DNA from: Pararhizobium arenae
GTDB taxonomy: Bacteria > Pseudomonadota > Alphaproteobacteria > Rhizobiales > Rhizobiaceae
DNA: 64,000 nt
Direction: 5' to 3'
Assembly: GCF_001931685.1 (NCBI RefSeq)
Contig: NZ_MOOY01000008.1
Coordinates: forward strand, 186,001-250,000
In this document: positions 26,135 through 36,265 of the stretch, piece by piece
Position numbering within the stretch: the stretch's first letter is position 1
Layout of the letters: each line of letters opens with the position of its first letter
Position numbers and translations under genes: made by a program
Notes under the pieces: generated by a model
The model's database searches: none
Told to the model about the DNA's origin: nothing
The model's input: only the letters and a program-made list of their open reading frames with translations

Positions 26135-26500
26135 ATGAAAAAGAAAGTCCTGACAGTCGATGACAGCCGCACGATCCGGAACATGCTTCTGGTGACGCTC
26201 AACAATGCCGGTTTTGAGACCATCCAGGCCGAAGACGGTGTGGAAGGCCTTGAAGTGCTGGAAGAAGCCAATCCGGACGTGATCGTCACGGATATCAACA
26301 TGCCGCGTCTCGACGGCTTCGGCTTCATCGAAGGCGTGCGCCGCAACGAAAAGTATCGCGCCATCCCGATCCTCGTCCTGACCACGGAAAGCGACGCTGA
26401 AAAGAAGAACCGTGCCCGTCAGGCCGGTGCCACCGGCTGGATCGTCAAGCCGTTTGACCCGACCAAGCTGATCGATGCCATCGAGCGCGTAACCGCTTAA
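26135..26500 (+). CDS. cheY1: Chemotaxis response regulator CheY1
   Basis: The 121-aa single receiver domain has the acidic pocket TVDDS, phospho-acceptor D53 in VIVTDINMP and conserved K105 in IVKPFD. ATG 26135 follows GGAGATTTGAGC. In rhizobia CheY1 is the phosphate sink that drains phosphoryl groups back through CheA, while CheY2 acts on the motor. Assignment of CheY1 rests on operon position. Confidence 0.93.
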   Translation: MKKKVLTVDDSRTIRNMLLVTLNNAGFETIQAEDGVEGLEVLEEANPDVIVTDINMPRLDGFGFIEGVRRNEKYRAIPILVLTTESDAEKKNRARQAGATGWIVKPFDPTKLIDAIERVTA

Positions 26501-26520
26501 CCCCATCAGGATTTCCAGCC

Positions 26521-28806
26521 ATGGATATGAACGAAATCAAAGAGATCTTCTTCCAGGAGTGCGAAGAGCAACTCGCCGAACTGGAATCGGGTCTCCTGCG
26601 GCTGAACGATGGCGATCGCGACCCGGAAACGGTCAACGCGGTTTTCCGCGCGGTTCACTCGATCAAGGGTGGCGCCGGTGCCTTCGGCCTCGACGACCTG
26701 GTCTCCTTCGCGCATGTGTTCGAGACGACACTGGATTGCGTTCGTTCCAACAAGCTGGAGCCAACGGCGGAAGTCCTGAAAGTGATGCTGAAGTCGGCCG
26801 ACGTTCTGGCCGACCTCACCAATGTCGCCCGCGATGGCGGCAGTGTAGACCAGGCCCGCAGCAAGCAACTGATCCGCGAGCTGGAAGCGCTGGCCAATGG
26901 CGAAGCGCCGCCTCCTGCCGCCGTCGTCGAAGCCCCTGCGGCAAAGCCTGCCGCAGCCGCACCGGCTCCCGTCGTCAATGACGAAGGTTTCGTTCCGGTT
27001 GCCTTCTCGTTTGATGATTTCGGGGGCGAAGAAGACGTTCTGATCGTTCACCCCACTTACGAAATCAGCTTCAAGCCCAAGGCCGATCTCTATTCCAAGG
27101 GGAATGAGGCGACCCTGCTCCTGCGCGACCTTTCGCGCCTCGGCGAAATGAGCATCCATTGCAATATGGAAGCGCTTCCGTCGCTGGAGCAGATGGATCC
27201 CGAATCCGCCTATTTTAGCTGGAAAATCTCCGTCAAAACCGACAAGGGCGAAGACGCGATCCGCTCCGTTTTCGAGTTTGCCGAGTGGGACTGCGATCTC
27301 GAAATCTCACTTGCAGACGAAGGTACCGCCGCAGAAATGACGGATGAAGAGCTGCCGATGCAGCCGGTTCCGTTCGATCTCTCCGTTCTGGATGATGAAC
27401 CCGATGCGCCGGTTGGCGTCGTTGAGGAAGAAGAGCGTCTTGCCGCGGTTCACGAAAGCGCCGCCACGGTCGCCGCTGCCGAAGTTGCAAGCAATGTCGT
27501 GCAACTCGCGAGCACCGCTTCGCGCGCTGCCGCAGAGCCGAAGGCCGCCGCTCCTGCCGCCGCCGCCGCGCAGAACACCGCGCAGGCTGCATCTGCAGCC
27601 GCTCCCACAATCCGCGTCGATCTCGACCGCGTTGATCGCCTGATCAACCTTGTCGGCGAACTTGTTATCAACCAGGCGATGCTCTCGCAGAGCGTCATCG
27701 AAAACGACAACAACGGCACGTCCTCGATCAATATGGGTCTTGAAGAGCTGCAGCAGCTCACCCGCGAGATCCAGGATTCGGTCATGGCCATCCGCGCGCA
27801 GCCGGTCAAGCCGGTGTTCCAGCGCATGGCCCGTACGGTCCGCGAAATCGCCGATATCACCGGCAAGTCGGTTCGCCTCATCACCGAAGGCGAAAACACG
27901 GAAGTCGACAAGACGGTCATCGACAAGCTGGCCGAGCCGCTGACCCACATGATCCGTAACGCCGTCGACCACGGCCTGGAAATGCCGGAAAAGCGCGTCG
28001 CCCTCGGCAAGAACCCGGAAGGCACGGTCCGCCTCACCGCAAAGCATCGTTCCGGCCGTATCGTCATCGAACTAGCCGACGACGGTCAGGGCATCAACCG
28101 CGAGAAGGTGCGCCAGAAGGCGATCGACAACGATCTGATCGCCGCCGATGCCAACCTGTCCGACGAAGAAATCGACAACCTGATCTTCCACGCCGGCTTC
28201 TCCACCGCCGACAAGGTGTCCGACCTTTCCGGCCGCGGTGTCGGCATGGACGTGGTCAAGCGCTCGATCCAGGCACTCGGCGGCCGTATCAACATTTCGT
28301 CCAAGCCCGGCCACGGCTCGGTCTTCACCATGAGCCTGCCGCTGACGCTTGCCGTCCTCGATGGCATGGTCGTCACGGTTGCCGGTCAGACGCTGGTCGT
28401 ACCGCTGACCGCCATCGTCGAAACCCTTCAGCCGGAAGCGTCCGCCATCCATTCCTTCGGCGCGAGCCAGCGGCTCATCTCGATCCGCAATTCGTTCTGC
28501 CCGCTGGTCGATGTCGGTCGCATCCTGAATTTCCGCTCCACCCAGGCAAATCCGGTCGAAGGCGTTGCCCTTCTCGTGGAATCGGAAGGCGGCGGCCAGC
28601 GTGCCCTGATGGTCGATGCGATCCAGGGCCAGCGCCAGGTCGTCATCAAGAGCCTGGAAGCCAACTACACCCACGTTCCGGGCATCGCCGCCGCGACCAT
28701 TCTCGGCGACGGCCGCGTGGCCCTCATTCTGGACGTCGATGCTGTCGTGTCAGCATCGCGCGGCCAGCCCCTGAAACTCGAAACATCACTTGCTGCTGCA
28801 GGGTAA
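26521..28806 (+). CDS. cheA: Chemotaxis histidine kinase CheA
   Basis: The 761-aa kinase contains P1 with phospho-accepting H46 (AVHSIKGGAGAFG) and a P2 response-regulator-binding domain around 155-270, flanked by long Ala/Pro-rich linkers. P3 dimerisation and P4 ATPase domains follow, with N-box HMIRNAVDHGLE and G-box GRGVGMDVVKRS, and a P5 CheW-like domain closes the protein. It phosphorylates CheY1, CheY2 and CheB under receptor control. The start ATGGATATGAACGAA follows a weak ribosome binding site. Confidence 0.96.
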   Translation: MDMNEIKEIFFQECEEQLAELESGLLRLNDGDRDPETVNAVFRAVHSIKGGAGAFGLDDLVSFAHVFETTLDCVRSNKLEPTAEVLKVMLKSADVLADLTNVARDGGSVDQARSKQLIRELEALANGEAPPPAAVVEAPAAKPAAAAPAPVVNDEGFVPVAFSFDDFGGEEDVLIVHPTYEISFKPKADLYSKGNEATLLLRDLSRLGEMSIHCNMEALPSLEQMDPESAYFSWKISVKTDKGEDAIRSVFEFAEWDCDLEISLADEGTAAEMTDEELPMQPVPFDLSVLDDEPDAPVGVVEEEERLAAVHESAATVAAAEVASNVVQLASTASRAAAEPKAAAPAAAAAQNTAQAASAAAPTIRVDLDRVDRLINLVGELVINQAMLSQSVIENDNNGTSSINMGLEELQQLTREIQDSVMAIRAQPVKPVFQRMARTVREIADITGKSVRLITEGENTEVDKTVIDKLAEPLTHMIRNAVDHGLEMPEKRVALGKNPEGTVRLTAKHRSGRIVIELADDGQGINREKVRQKAIDNDLIAADANLSDEEIDNLIFHAGFSTADKVSDLSGRGVGMDVVKRSIQALGGRINISSKPGHGSVFTMSLPLTLAVLDGMVVTVAGQTLVVPLTAIVETLQPEASAIHSFGASQRLISIRNSFCPLVDVGRILNFRSTQANPVEGVALLVESEGGGQRALMVDAIQGQRQVVIKSLEANYTHVPGIAAATILGDGRVALILDVDAVVSASRGQPLKLETSLAAAG

Positions 28807-28810
28807 GAGC

Positions 28811-29278
28811 ATGACGTACCTCGCAAAAAATCTGACGAATGGCGGGCGCGAGTTGATCGCGTTCCGGATCGGCGATCAGGAATTCTGCGTCAATATCATG
28901 TCGGTGCGCGAAATCCGTGGCTGGACACCAGCCACGGCAATGCCGCACACACCTTCTTATATGCTTGGCGTCATCAATCTGCGCGGCGCGGTCCTGCCGA
29001 TCATCGACCTTTCCGCGCGCCTTGGAATGAGGCCGACGGAGCCGACAGTTCGCCATGTCATCATCGTCGCCCAGGTGCGCGACAAGGTCGTCGGCCTTCT
29101 GGTCGAAGCCGTGTCGGATATCCTGACGGTTACCGACGACAACATCCAGCCGACACCGGATATCTCCAACGACTTTGAGCGGGCCTATGCCCGCGGCGTG
29201 CTTGCAATCGAAGGGCGCATGATCTGCCTCATCGAACTGGAAGCCATCTTCTCTCATCTTGAAAGTGAAGCTGCATGA
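28811..29278 (+). CDS. cheW: Chemotaxis coupling protein CheW
   Basis: The 155-aa CheW fold has LIAFRIGDQEFCVNIMSVREI, LGVINLRGAVLPIIDL and KVVGLLVEAVSDILTV. It bridges receptors and CheA P5. ATG 28811 is four bases after the cheA stop, with GGGTAAGAGC upstream. The stop overlaps the cheR start (ATGA). Confidence 0.95.
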   Translation: MTYLAKNLTNGGRELIAFRIGDQEFCVNIMSVREIRGWTPATAMPHTPSYMLGVINLRGAVLPIIDLSARLGMRPTEPTVRHVIIVAQVRDKVVGLLVEAVSDILTVTDDNIQPTPDISNDFERAYARGVLAIEGRMICLIELEAIFSHLESEAA

Positions 29279-30183
29279 GCATGCCCGCCGCCTTTGATAG
29301 CAGACTGAACCCGGACGAGTGCCTGGCCAGCGGAGAATATCCGCTGACGCGGCGCGACCTGTCCGAGATCGCTGCCATGATCTATGCCGATGCCGGCATC
29401 TATCTCAATGAATCGAAGGCTTCGCTCGTCTATTCGCGGCTGTCCAAGCATATCCGCAATCTGGGGCTCAAGGGCTTCCGGGAATATTGCCAGCTGGTCG
29501 CGTCTCCCGCCGGCGCTGCGGAGCGTCGCGACATGCTCTCGCACCTGACGACAAACTTTACCCGTTTCTTCCGCGAGAACCATCATTTCGAGCATCTGAA
29601 ATCGGATGTGTTGCCAAACCTGCTCGCGCAGGCCCGCAATGGCGGCCGCGTTCGCATCTGGTCCGCCGCCTGCTCGGACGGCCAGGAACCCTACTCGATC
29701 GCACTGACCGTGCTGTCGATGATGCCGAACGCCGCCGACTACGACATCAAGATCCTCGCGACCGATATCGATCCGAAAATCCTCGCCATCGCCAAGGCTG
29801 GCGCCTATGACGCGACCGCGCTGGAATCGATCAGCCCGGCCATGCGCAAGCAATGGTTTAGCGAGGTCAACGCCGGCGGCCGCCAGAAGTGGCAGATCGA
29901 CGATCGCGTTAAGCGTTTGATAACCTTCAATGAACTGAATCTCATGGCGCAATGGCCTTTCAAAGGGCTTTTTGACGTTATTTTCTGCCGCAACGTCGTG
30001 ATCTACTTCGACGAGCCGACGCAGATGAAGATTTGGTCACGTTTTGCTGGCATGCTTCAGTCGCAGGGGCACCTTTACATCGGCCACTCCGAACGTGTTT
30101 CGGGCGATGCCAAGGGTGTCTTCGACAACATCGGCATCACCACCTACCGCTACACCGGCAGAAGCAATGGAGGGCGCGCATGA
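29275..30183 (+). CDS. cheR: Chemoreceptor methyltransferase CheR
   Basis: The 302-aa protein has an N-terminal CheR helical domain ([21 protein letters not shown]) and a C-terminal SAM-dependent methyltransferase domain. SAM motifs are [30 protein letters not shown] and [16 protein letters not shown]. It methylates receptor glutamates for adaptation. Four-base overlaps at both ends (cheW and cheB) show tight coupling. Confidence 0.95.
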   Translation: MSMPAAFDSRLNPDECLASGEYPLTRRDLSEIAAMIYADAGIYLNESKASLVYSRLSKHIRNLGLKGFREYCQLVASPAGAAERRDMLSHLTTNFTRFFRENHHFEHLKSDVLPNLLAQARNGGRVRIWSAACSDGQEPYSIALTVLSMMPNAADYDIKILATDIDPKILAIAKAGAYDATALESISPAMRKQWFSEVNAGGRQKWQIDDRVKRLITFNELNLMAQWPFKGLFDVIFCRNVVIYFDEPTQMKIWSRFAGMLQSQGHLYIGHSERVSGDAKGVFDNIGITTYRYTGRSNGGRA

Positions 30184-31235
30184 CAGCACAGGCACGAGTT
30201 CTCGTCGTTGACGATTCCGCCACCATGCGCGGGCTGATCACGGCCATCCTCGAATCCGATCCCGCCGTCACCGTGGTCGGCCAAGCGGCGGATGCCATGC
30301 AGGCCCGTCAGGCGATCAAGGATCTCGACCCCGACGTGGTGACGCTGGATATCGAGATGCCGAACATGAACGGCCTCGATTTCCTTGAAAAGATCATGCG
30401 GCTGCGGCCGATGCCGGTAATCATGGTTTCGACGCTGACCCACAAGGGCGCGGAAGCATCGATCGCGGCCTTGGAAATTGGCGCTTTCGATTGCGTCGGC
30501 AAGCCGCTGCCCGGTGATCCCCATCCCTTCAGCGATCTCGCCGAAAAGGTGAAGGCCGCCGCGCGCTCGCAGCGCAAGTTCATCATTTCCGGCAATAAGG
30601 CGGCCACGCCGACGCCGGCCAACAGCAATACCTCGGATTATCGCGCCGGCCGTAAGATCGTCGCCATCGGCGCCTCCACCGGCGGGGTCGAGGCGCTGAT
30701 CGCGGTGTTGCAGAAGTTTCCGGCAAACTGCCCGCCGACTGTGATCACGCAGCACATGCCGCCGACCTTCACCAAGAGCTTTGCGGAGCGCTTGAACCGG
30801 CTTTGCGCGCCGACGGTATCGGAAGCTGTCGATGGGGCTCGCCTGGAAATCGGCAAGGTCTATCTGGCGCCGGGCGGTGACCGTCACCTGACTGTCGCCA
30901 ATCCTTCGGCCCCCTGCTGCCGCCTCGTCGAGCGCGGTCCGGTCAACGGCCATCGCCCATCGGTGGACGTGCTGTTCGACAGCGTCGCTGAACTTGCCGG
31001 TCGCAATGCGGTCGGCGTCATCCTTACCGGTATGGGCCGCGACGGCGCATCCGGTCTCCTGAAGATGCGCCATGCAGGAGCGCGCACCTTCGGTCAGAAT
31101 GAAAAAACCTGCATCGTGTACGGGATGCCGAGAGTGGCCCATGAACTGGGCGCTGTCGAAACCCAATTGCCCCTCAGCTCGATCGGGGAAGAAGTCCTGA
31201 AAAGCACCACTGCCCGAAGAGAAGGAAGTGAATAA
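30180..31235 (+). CDS. cheB: Chemoreceptor methylesterase CheB
   Basis: The 351-aa protein has a receiver domain with D57 ([11 protein letters not shown]), then a linker of Thr/Pro/Asn, then the methylesterase domain. The catalytic serine is in [12 protein letters not shown], the histidine in [10 protein letters not shown] and the aspartate in [10 protein letters not shown]. It opposes CheR. The ATGA start overlaps cheR; the TAA stop abuts the cheY2 ATG with no gap. Confidence 0.95.
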   Translation: MTAQARVLVVDDSATMRGLITAILESDPAVTVVGQAADAMQARQAIKDLDPDVVTLDIEMPNMNGLDFLEKIMRLRPMPVIMVSTLTHKGAEASIAALEIGAFDCVGKPLPGDPHPFSDLAEKVKAAARSQRKFIISGNKAATPTPANSNTSDYRAGRKIVAIGASTGGVEALIAVLQKFPANCPPTVITQHMPPTFTKSFAERLNRLCAPTVSEAVDGARLEIGKVYLAPGGDRHLTVANPSAPCCRLVERGPVNGHRPSVDVLFDSVAELAGRNAVGVILTGMGRDGASGLLKMRHAGARTFGQNEKTCIVYGMPRVAHELGAVETQLPLSSIGEEVLKSTTARREGSE

Positions 31236-31625
31236 ATGTCTATCGCCGAAAAAATCAAAGTTTTGATCGTTGACGATCAGGTTACCAGCCGGTTGCTCCT
31301 GGGTGACGCCCTGCAGCAGCTGGGTTTCAAACAGATCACGGCCGCCGGCGACGGCGAGCAGGGCATGAAGATCATGGCCCAGCAGCCGCACCATCTGGTA
31401 ATCTCCGACTTCAACATGCCGAAGATGGATGGCCTGGGTCTGCTGCAGGCGGTTCGTGCCAATCCGGCGACGAAGAAGGCAGCGTTCATCATCCTGACCG
31501 CGCAGGGCGACCGCGCACTGGTGACGAAGGCTGCCGCTCTCGGCGCCAACAACGTGCTGGCAAAGCCGTTTACGATCGAGAAGATGAAAGCAGCTATCGA
31601 AGCTGTGTTCGGGGCGTTGAAATGA
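31236..31625 (+). CDS. cheY2: Chemotaxis response regulator CheY2
   Basis: The 129-aa receiver has the [10 protein letters not shown] acidic pocket, D58 in [14 protein letters not shown] in [10 protein letters not shown] and K in NNVLAKPF. In rhizobia the CheY2-type regulator binds the motor and slows rotation. GAAGGAAGTGAATAA precedes the ATG. It is coupled to cheD by ATGA. Confidence 0.94.
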   Translation: MSIAEKIKVLIVDDQVTSRLLLGDALQQLGFKQITAAGDGEQGMKIMAQQPHHLVISDFNMPKMDGLGLLQAVRANPATKKAAFIILTAQGDRALVTKAAALGANNVLAKPFTIEKMKAAIEAVFGALK

Positions 31626-32176
31626 TATCGGATACCGCGACCAAGCGTGTGCATGTCATCCAGGGTGAGTTCAAGGTGGTCAGCGATCCGGATGTGGTCT
31701 TGTCGACCATTCTTGGGTCCTGCGTGGCTGCATGCATGCGTGACCCGGTCGCGGGTGTCGGCGGCATGAATCACTTCCTGCTGCCCGGTTCGGCAGAAGC
31801 GCTTTCCTCCGGCGGAGATGCGACCCGCTACGGCGTGCATCTGATGGAACTTCTGATCAACGGCCTGCTGAAGAAGGGCGCGCGCCGTGATCGTCTGGAG
31901 GCCAAGATTTTCGGCGGGGCCAAGACGATCGCGCGCTTTTCCAATGTGGGCGAACAGAATGCCCTTTTCGCCCGTCAGTTCCTGATGGACGAAGGCATCC
32001 AGATTGTCGGCGAAAGCACGGGCGGCGATCACGGTCGCAAGCTGGAGTACTGGCCGCTCAGTGGCCGCGCGCGGCAATACGCGCTGACCGGTGTCGAAAC
32101 GCAAAAGACGGTTGCGCTGGAGCAGCGTCCTGTCGTCGCGCCGAAGCCTGTCGATAATTCGATCGAGTTCTTCTGA
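31622..32176 (+). CDS. cheD: Chemoreceptor glutamine deamidase CheD
   Basis: The 184-aa CheD family protein has the catalytic cysteine in [14 protein letters not shown], the histidine in [10 protein letters not shown] and the Thr/Gly loop [11 protein letters not shown]. It deamidates receptor glutamines and can couple to CheY/CheC-type phosphatases. Notably the last residues are SIEFF, almost the same as the end of the next protein, CheT (FEFF). Confidence 0.94.
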   Translation: MISDTATKRVHVIQGEFKVVSDPDVVLSTILGSCVAACMRDPVAGVGGMNHFLLPGSAEALSSGGDATRYGVHLMELLINGLLKKGARRDRLEAKIFGGAKTIARFSNVGEQNALFARQFLMDEGIQIVGESTGGDHGRKLEYWPLSGRARQYALTGVETQKTVALEQRPVVAPKPVDNSIEFF

Positions 32177-32297
32177 GCCTCGGCCGAAACGAAGATCGAA
32201 CCGAGATATGCTGGTTTCCTTGCGGTGTGGTGTCCGCAGCGAAACCGGAACAGAAACCTGTCTATCCCTTGGCCCGCTAGCCAGCGTGAGGAATGCA

Positions 32298-32690
32298 ATG
32301 CAGACGAAAATGGATACCCAGGTTTCCCCGGTAGACGAAGCCCTCTCGGACGTCATGATGAGGATCGTTTCCGAACTCTATGATGTTGCCTACCTGATCG
32401 AGCGCATCGAGCCGATGCTGAACGACATTCAGGGTGAGGCGGCATCTAATTCTGCGGACAGTGTAAAGGTGCTGCAGGGTATCGATCTTGCGGTGCAGAA
32501 AACGCGGGGGCTTGCCGAGTTCATCGATACGATTACCGGCAGCATTCCGCAGGCTTGGCTGGTGGATATCACGACGGCCGTCAACCTTGTGAAGCTTGCA
32601 GACATGCAGCGTTCCCTGGGCAAGGGCCTGCCGCGCCATGGCCATTCCCAGCCACTGACGGAAGACGCCGGCGATTTCGAGTTCTTTTGA
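32298..32690 (+). CDS. cheT: Chemotaxis protein CheT (orf10-type, DxxxQ phosphatase-like)
   Basis: The 130-aa helical protein is the last gene of the che operon. It contains GIDLAVQKT, a DxxxQ motif as found in CheZ-type phosphatases, and ends with EDAGDFEFF. Position matches the Sinorhizobium CheT gene, reported as acting in signal termination and adaptation. ATG 32298 follows GTGAGGAATGCA. The 121-base gap after cheD contains no gene. Confidence 0.75.
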   Translation: MQTKMDTQVSPVDEALSDVMMRIVSELYDVAYLIERIEPMLNDIQGEAASNSADSVKVLQGIDLAVQKTRGLAEFIDTITGSIPQAWLVDITTAVNLVKLADMQRSLGKGLPRHGHSQPLTEDAGDFEFF

Positions 32691-32759
32691 GCTTTTCGAA
32701 ATCTGCCATCGTCACGTCCAAGGGCTGTAAGCCGGCCCACTTTCCCCCATCAAGACAAG

Positions 32760-32787
32760 TTCGCGCAAGTTTCGTCGCCTAGTGTCC
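32760..32787 (+). promoter_or_regulatory. CGCAAG promoter-like element upstream of fliF
   Basis: TTCGCGCAAGTTT, seven bases, then TAGTGTCC. The preceding bases CAAGACAAG also match those before the flgE site. One of six equally spaced copies in the motility cluster; it lies 141 bases before fliF. Confidence 0.6.
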
Positions 32788-32928
32788 CAAACGGGACTGG
32801 TGGATCGTGCGCAGTCGAACAGCGATTCGCGCATATCTAATCCAGCTAACCCGGATGTTTTGAACTTCGTACGGTCTCAAGGGCGATGATGCCTCAGGTG
32901 GCCGTGCGTTACGGGGTGCGGACACAGA

Positions 32929-34608
32929 ATGAATCTGTTGGATCAACTTTCGTCGGTTACGAAAAACCTAGCTTCCCTTGGGCGTGGAAAGCTGGTGGCC
33001 CTTGCTTCGGCGGGCATGATCGCGGTGGGGATCGTGCTTGCCGCAGGGCTTTACGTTAACAAACCGGCCTATGAGACGCTCTACGTCGGGCTTGAGACCA
33101 GTGACCTCAATCAGGTCAGCGTCGCGCTTGCCGAAGCGAATATGGATTTCGAGGTCGGCGGCGACGGCTCCAGCATCCAGGTTCCCGTCGGCATGACCGG
33201 CAAGGCTCGCCTCTATCTCGCAGAACGCGGTCTCCCGAACAGCGCCAATGCCGGTTATGAACTCTTCGACAAGGTCGGGTCGCTCGGCCTGACCTCGTTC
33301 ATGCAGGAAGTGACCCGGGTTCGCGCGCTCGAAGGCGAAATCGCCCGTACCATCCAGCAGATTTCCGGCATTTCCGCCGCCCGCGTCCATATCGTCATGG
33401 CCGACCGCGGCAGCTTCCGCAAAGCGGAGCAGAAGCCGACGGCTTCGGTCATGATCCGCGCGAGCGCCACCATTGGCCGCAACGCAGCCGCCTCGATCCG
33501 CCATCTGGTTGCGTCCTCCGTTCCCGGCCTCGACATCGATGGCGTGACGATCCTCGATTCCTCCGGTCAGTTGCTCGCCTCCGGCGATGATCCGGCCAAC
33601 AGCGCCATGAACCAGTCGCTGTCCATCGTGCAGTCGGTCCAGGGCGAAATCGAAAGCAACATCGACAAGGCGCTCGCACCGTTCCTCGGCATGGACAACT
33701 TCCGCGCCAGCGTCACGGCACAGCTCAACACCGACAGCCAGCAGATACAGGAAACCGTCTACGATCCCGAATCCCGCGTCGAGCGTTCGACCCGGGTGAC
33801 CAAGGAAGAGGCGAACTCCAGCCAGCAACAGCCCGACAACGCCGCGACCGTTCAGCAGAACGTGCCGCAGGAAGCCCCCTCGGGTGGTACCGGCCAGCAG
33901 TCGAGCGACCAGAGCGAAAAGAAAGAAGAGCAGACCAATTACGAGATCAACTCGAAGACGGTTGCCACGATCAAGAACAGCTACACGGTCGAAAAGCTCT
34001 CCGTCGCCGTGGTCGTCAATCGCGGCCGCATCGCAGCCATGGTCGGCGAACCGGCCGATCAGGCGAAGGTCGATGCTTATATCCAGGAAATGCAGAAGAT
34101 CGTGTCCTCCGCTGTCGGCCTTGATGCCGCCCGCGGCGACGTCATCACGCTGACCGCAATGGACTTCGTCGATACGGAACTGCTCGATACCGCTGCGGCC
34201 GGTCCAAGCATCATGGAAGTGCTGACGCGAAATCTCGGCGGCATCATCAACGCCCTCGCCTTCGTCGTTGTCGCCGCCCTGGTCGTCTGGATGGGCATGC
34301 GTCCTCTGGCCCGCTCGCTCGGTATCGGCGGTACCGGCGGTGCTGCCGGCGAAAACGAAGCGGTCGGTCTGGAACTCCCGGACTTCTCACCGACGACGGG
34401 CGCACCGGCAGGTGGCGCGCTCATGGAAGGCTTCGGTTCCGACTTCGGCTTCGACAGCACCGACGACCTGCTCAGCCTGGGCGACGACGGCGACTTCAAT
34501 CGTCGGGTCAAGGAAGGTCCGGAGCGTCGTCTCACGCGGATGGTGGAAATCAGCGAGGAGCGCGCGGCAAAGATTCTCCGGAAATGGGCCGCGGAAAAGG
34601 CAGCCTAA
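32929..34608 (+). CDS. fliF: Flagellar MS-ring protein FliF
   Basis: The 559-aa inner-membrane ring protein has an N-terminal membrane helix (about 23-45) and the YscJ/FliF ring-building motifs YETLYVGLETSDLNQVSVAL and SLGLTSFMQEVTRVRALEGE. A Gln/Ser-rich periplasmic linker and a second membrane helix (ALAFVVVAALVVWMGM, about 444-460) follow. The cytoplasmic tail binds FliG (ERRLTRMVEISEERAAKILRKW). A terminator follows directly. Confidence 0.96.
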   Translation: MNLLDQLSSVTKNLASLGRGKLVALASAGMIAVGIVLAAGLYVNKPAYETLYVGLETSDLNQVSVALAEANMDFEVGGDGSSIQVPVGMTGKARLYLAERGLPNSANAGYELFDKVGSLGLTSFMQEVTRVRALEGEIARTIQQISGISAARVHIVMADRGSFRKAEQKPTASVMIRASATIGRNAAASIRHLVASSVPGLDIDGVTILDSSGQLLASGDDPANSAMNQSLSIVQSVQGEIESNIDKALAPFLGMDNFRASVTAQLNTDSQQIQETVYDPESRVERSTRVTKEEANSSQQQPDNAATVQQNVPQEAPSGGTGQQSSDQSEKKEEQTNYEINSKTVATIKNSYTVEKLSVAVVVNRGRIAAMVGEPADQAKVDAYIQEMQKIVSSAVGLDAARGDVITLTAMDFVDTELLDTAAAGPSIMEVLTRNLGGIINALAFVVVAALVVWMGMRPLARSLGIGGTGGAAGENEAVGLELPDFSPTTGAPAGGALMEGFGSDFGFDSTDDLLSLGDDGDFNRRVKEGPERRLTRMVEISEERAAKILRKWAAEKAA

Positions 34609-34634
34609 GTCATTCAATCCTTGCTCAAAAACAG

Positions 34635-34663
34635 ATCCCGCCCCAAAGGCGGGATTTCTTTTT
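34635..34663 (+). terminator. Intrinsic terminator after fliF
   Basis: ATCCCGCC-CCAAA-GGCGGGAT forms a perfect 8-bp stem followed by TTCTTTTT. Confidence 0.88.
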
Positions 34664-35513
34664 ACGATTCATGCCTGATGAACTTCAATCAAAAATTGCA
34701 TAATAAAATTCAATGAATTTTCGACACTCGTGGCCCGCCGGCTGTGCCCTCGTCGGCAGGGTCGTGCGATGTTGACAGTAGCGAACACATGGCTCGGCGT
34801 ATTGGCCGGGTGTTGTACGGCCTTATGAAGATGTCTGCCTGGTCTGACCAATTTCCTGAGAGTCGAAGATTCTCAAGGGTAAACAATTCGTTAATTTTTT
34901 TATGTGGAGAAAGATTTTTGACTCGCCGCGATCGGCCTACTCTTCATCGAGGTTGGCCAGATTCTTTGTATTGTCTCAGTTCAGCGGAATAATATTTGCA
35001 GAATATTTAAGAATATATCGAATCTATTGTCGATTATGATTGCGGTTCCGCGCGTCGTTTCTGATGCAAAAGCGCAACACGTTGCATATCAAAGAAAGAG
35101 TTTGGAAAATAATCGCTTTATAAGGCGTCGGTTCAATAGGGCCGCGATGGAGCTTTTCAGGCGCGACGCAGGCTGTTTTCAACCGCTTCGCCGACGCCGG
35201 AAACGATATGAAATCAAAATAACTTAAAAATATGATTATTAATCAATTTGTTATTCGAAGATGTAGGTTTCCTGTCAGCTCACTTCGCTCTGCTGTTTCC
35301 CTGTGTCTCGAATCGTTTCACGGAAACCTCCAAAAGTAAATCCCGAGAAGGTGGCGGTAGTTTTTTCGGGCTGGCAATGTACATTTTATGTAGTGATTCG
35401 CGGACTGGTTTGCATCGGTTTCAGGTGAGGCGGAAAAGCCTGAAACAATCGTCGGCGGCGGCGACAGAAGATGCGGGACGGGCTGAAGACGAATCCGGCA
35501 CGGGGATATTGTC
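34664..35513 (+). other. AT-rich 850-base region upstream of visN, no gene seen
   Basis: No convincing coding frame on either strand. The segment 34860-35280 is strikingly AT-rich compared with the rest of the window. Two long inverted repeats occur: AGGTTTCC (near 35265) with GGAAACCT (near 35321), and GTTTCAGG (35418-35425) with CCTGAAAC (35439-35446). Likely the promoter and long leader of the visNR master-regulator operon. MucR/Ros-type silencers favour such DNA, but no site can be proven. Confidence 0.6.
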
Positions 35514-36254
35514 ATGGATAGTCTGCAAATGGAGATTGCAATCCGGCCAGCGCCGGTATCTGCAATACGAACTGCTGCGCGGCCTCTTTCGAAAAGCCAG
35601 CTGATCCACAAGCTGGGCGATCTTGCCGCGCGGGGCGATCTGGATCGCGGTCTTGCGGCGCTGACGGACTACGTCGGAGCGAACAACTACCTTCTGGCCC
35701 GCTGCGATGGCGCCATCGACAACAATCTCGATTTCGTCGTGTGTTCGAACTGGCCCTTCGACATGGTGCGCAAGCTCGGCAAGGTCATGTCGGAATTGAA
35801 CGCCCGTTCCAACGAGATGGAAAAATGTCTTTCGATCATGCAGCCGGCCTTCCTCAGCCTGCCTTCCGGGATCGAGCCATCCCATGGTCTGTCTCGTGAA
35901 TATTGCGCGGTGACCTTCAATGTCGGTCGCGCCCGTTTCTCGCTGATGCTGCTGTTTCCCCAGGATATCATCCTCTCGCAGGAAAACCTCCGGGATGTCG
36001 GGCTGCTGACGGCTTATTTCGCAAGCTTTTCCCAAGAACGCGAAACCCGCAACGACCGGGACTTCGAGCTGACCGAGCGTGAACTCGAATGCCTCTTCTG
36101 GATCGCGGAGGGCAAGACCAGCGATGAGATCGCGGTCATTCTCGGGATCTCCCGCAACACCATCAACAACTACATCACCAGCGTCATGCGCAAGACGGCA
36201 ACGAAGACCCGTTCGGAAGCCATTGCCTATGCGGTGCGCAACAATCTCGTCTAG
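35514..36254 (+). CDS. visN: LuxR-family flagellar master regulator VisN
   Basis: The 246-aa protein has an N-terminal sensory domain related to autoinducer-binding folds and a C-terminal LuxR helix-turn-helix (ELTERELECLFWIAEGKTSDEIA then ILGISRNTINNYI). In Sinorhizobium VisN and VisR form a heterodimer that activates rem and so all motility genes. Here visN precedes visR by 11 bases. ATG 35514 follows GGGGATATTGTC. Confidence 0.93.
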   Translation: MDSLQMEIAIRPAPVSAIRTAARPLSKSQLIHKLGDLAARGDLDRGLAALTDYVGANNYLLARCDGAIDNNLDFVVCSNWPFDMVRKLGKVMSELNARSNEMEKCLSIMQPAFLSLPSGIEPSHGLSREYCAVTFNVGRARFSLMLLFPQDIILSQENLRDVGLLTAYFASFSQERETRNDRDFELTERELECLFWIAEGKTSDEIAVILGISRNTINNYITSVMRKTATKTRSEAIAYAVRNNLV

Positions 36255-36265
36255 GAGCAGAGACA

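Noticed and set aside
35027..35227. Short plus-strand frame in the visN upstream region
   Set aside because: AT-rich codons, basic random composition, no ribosome binding site; treated as non-coding leader.
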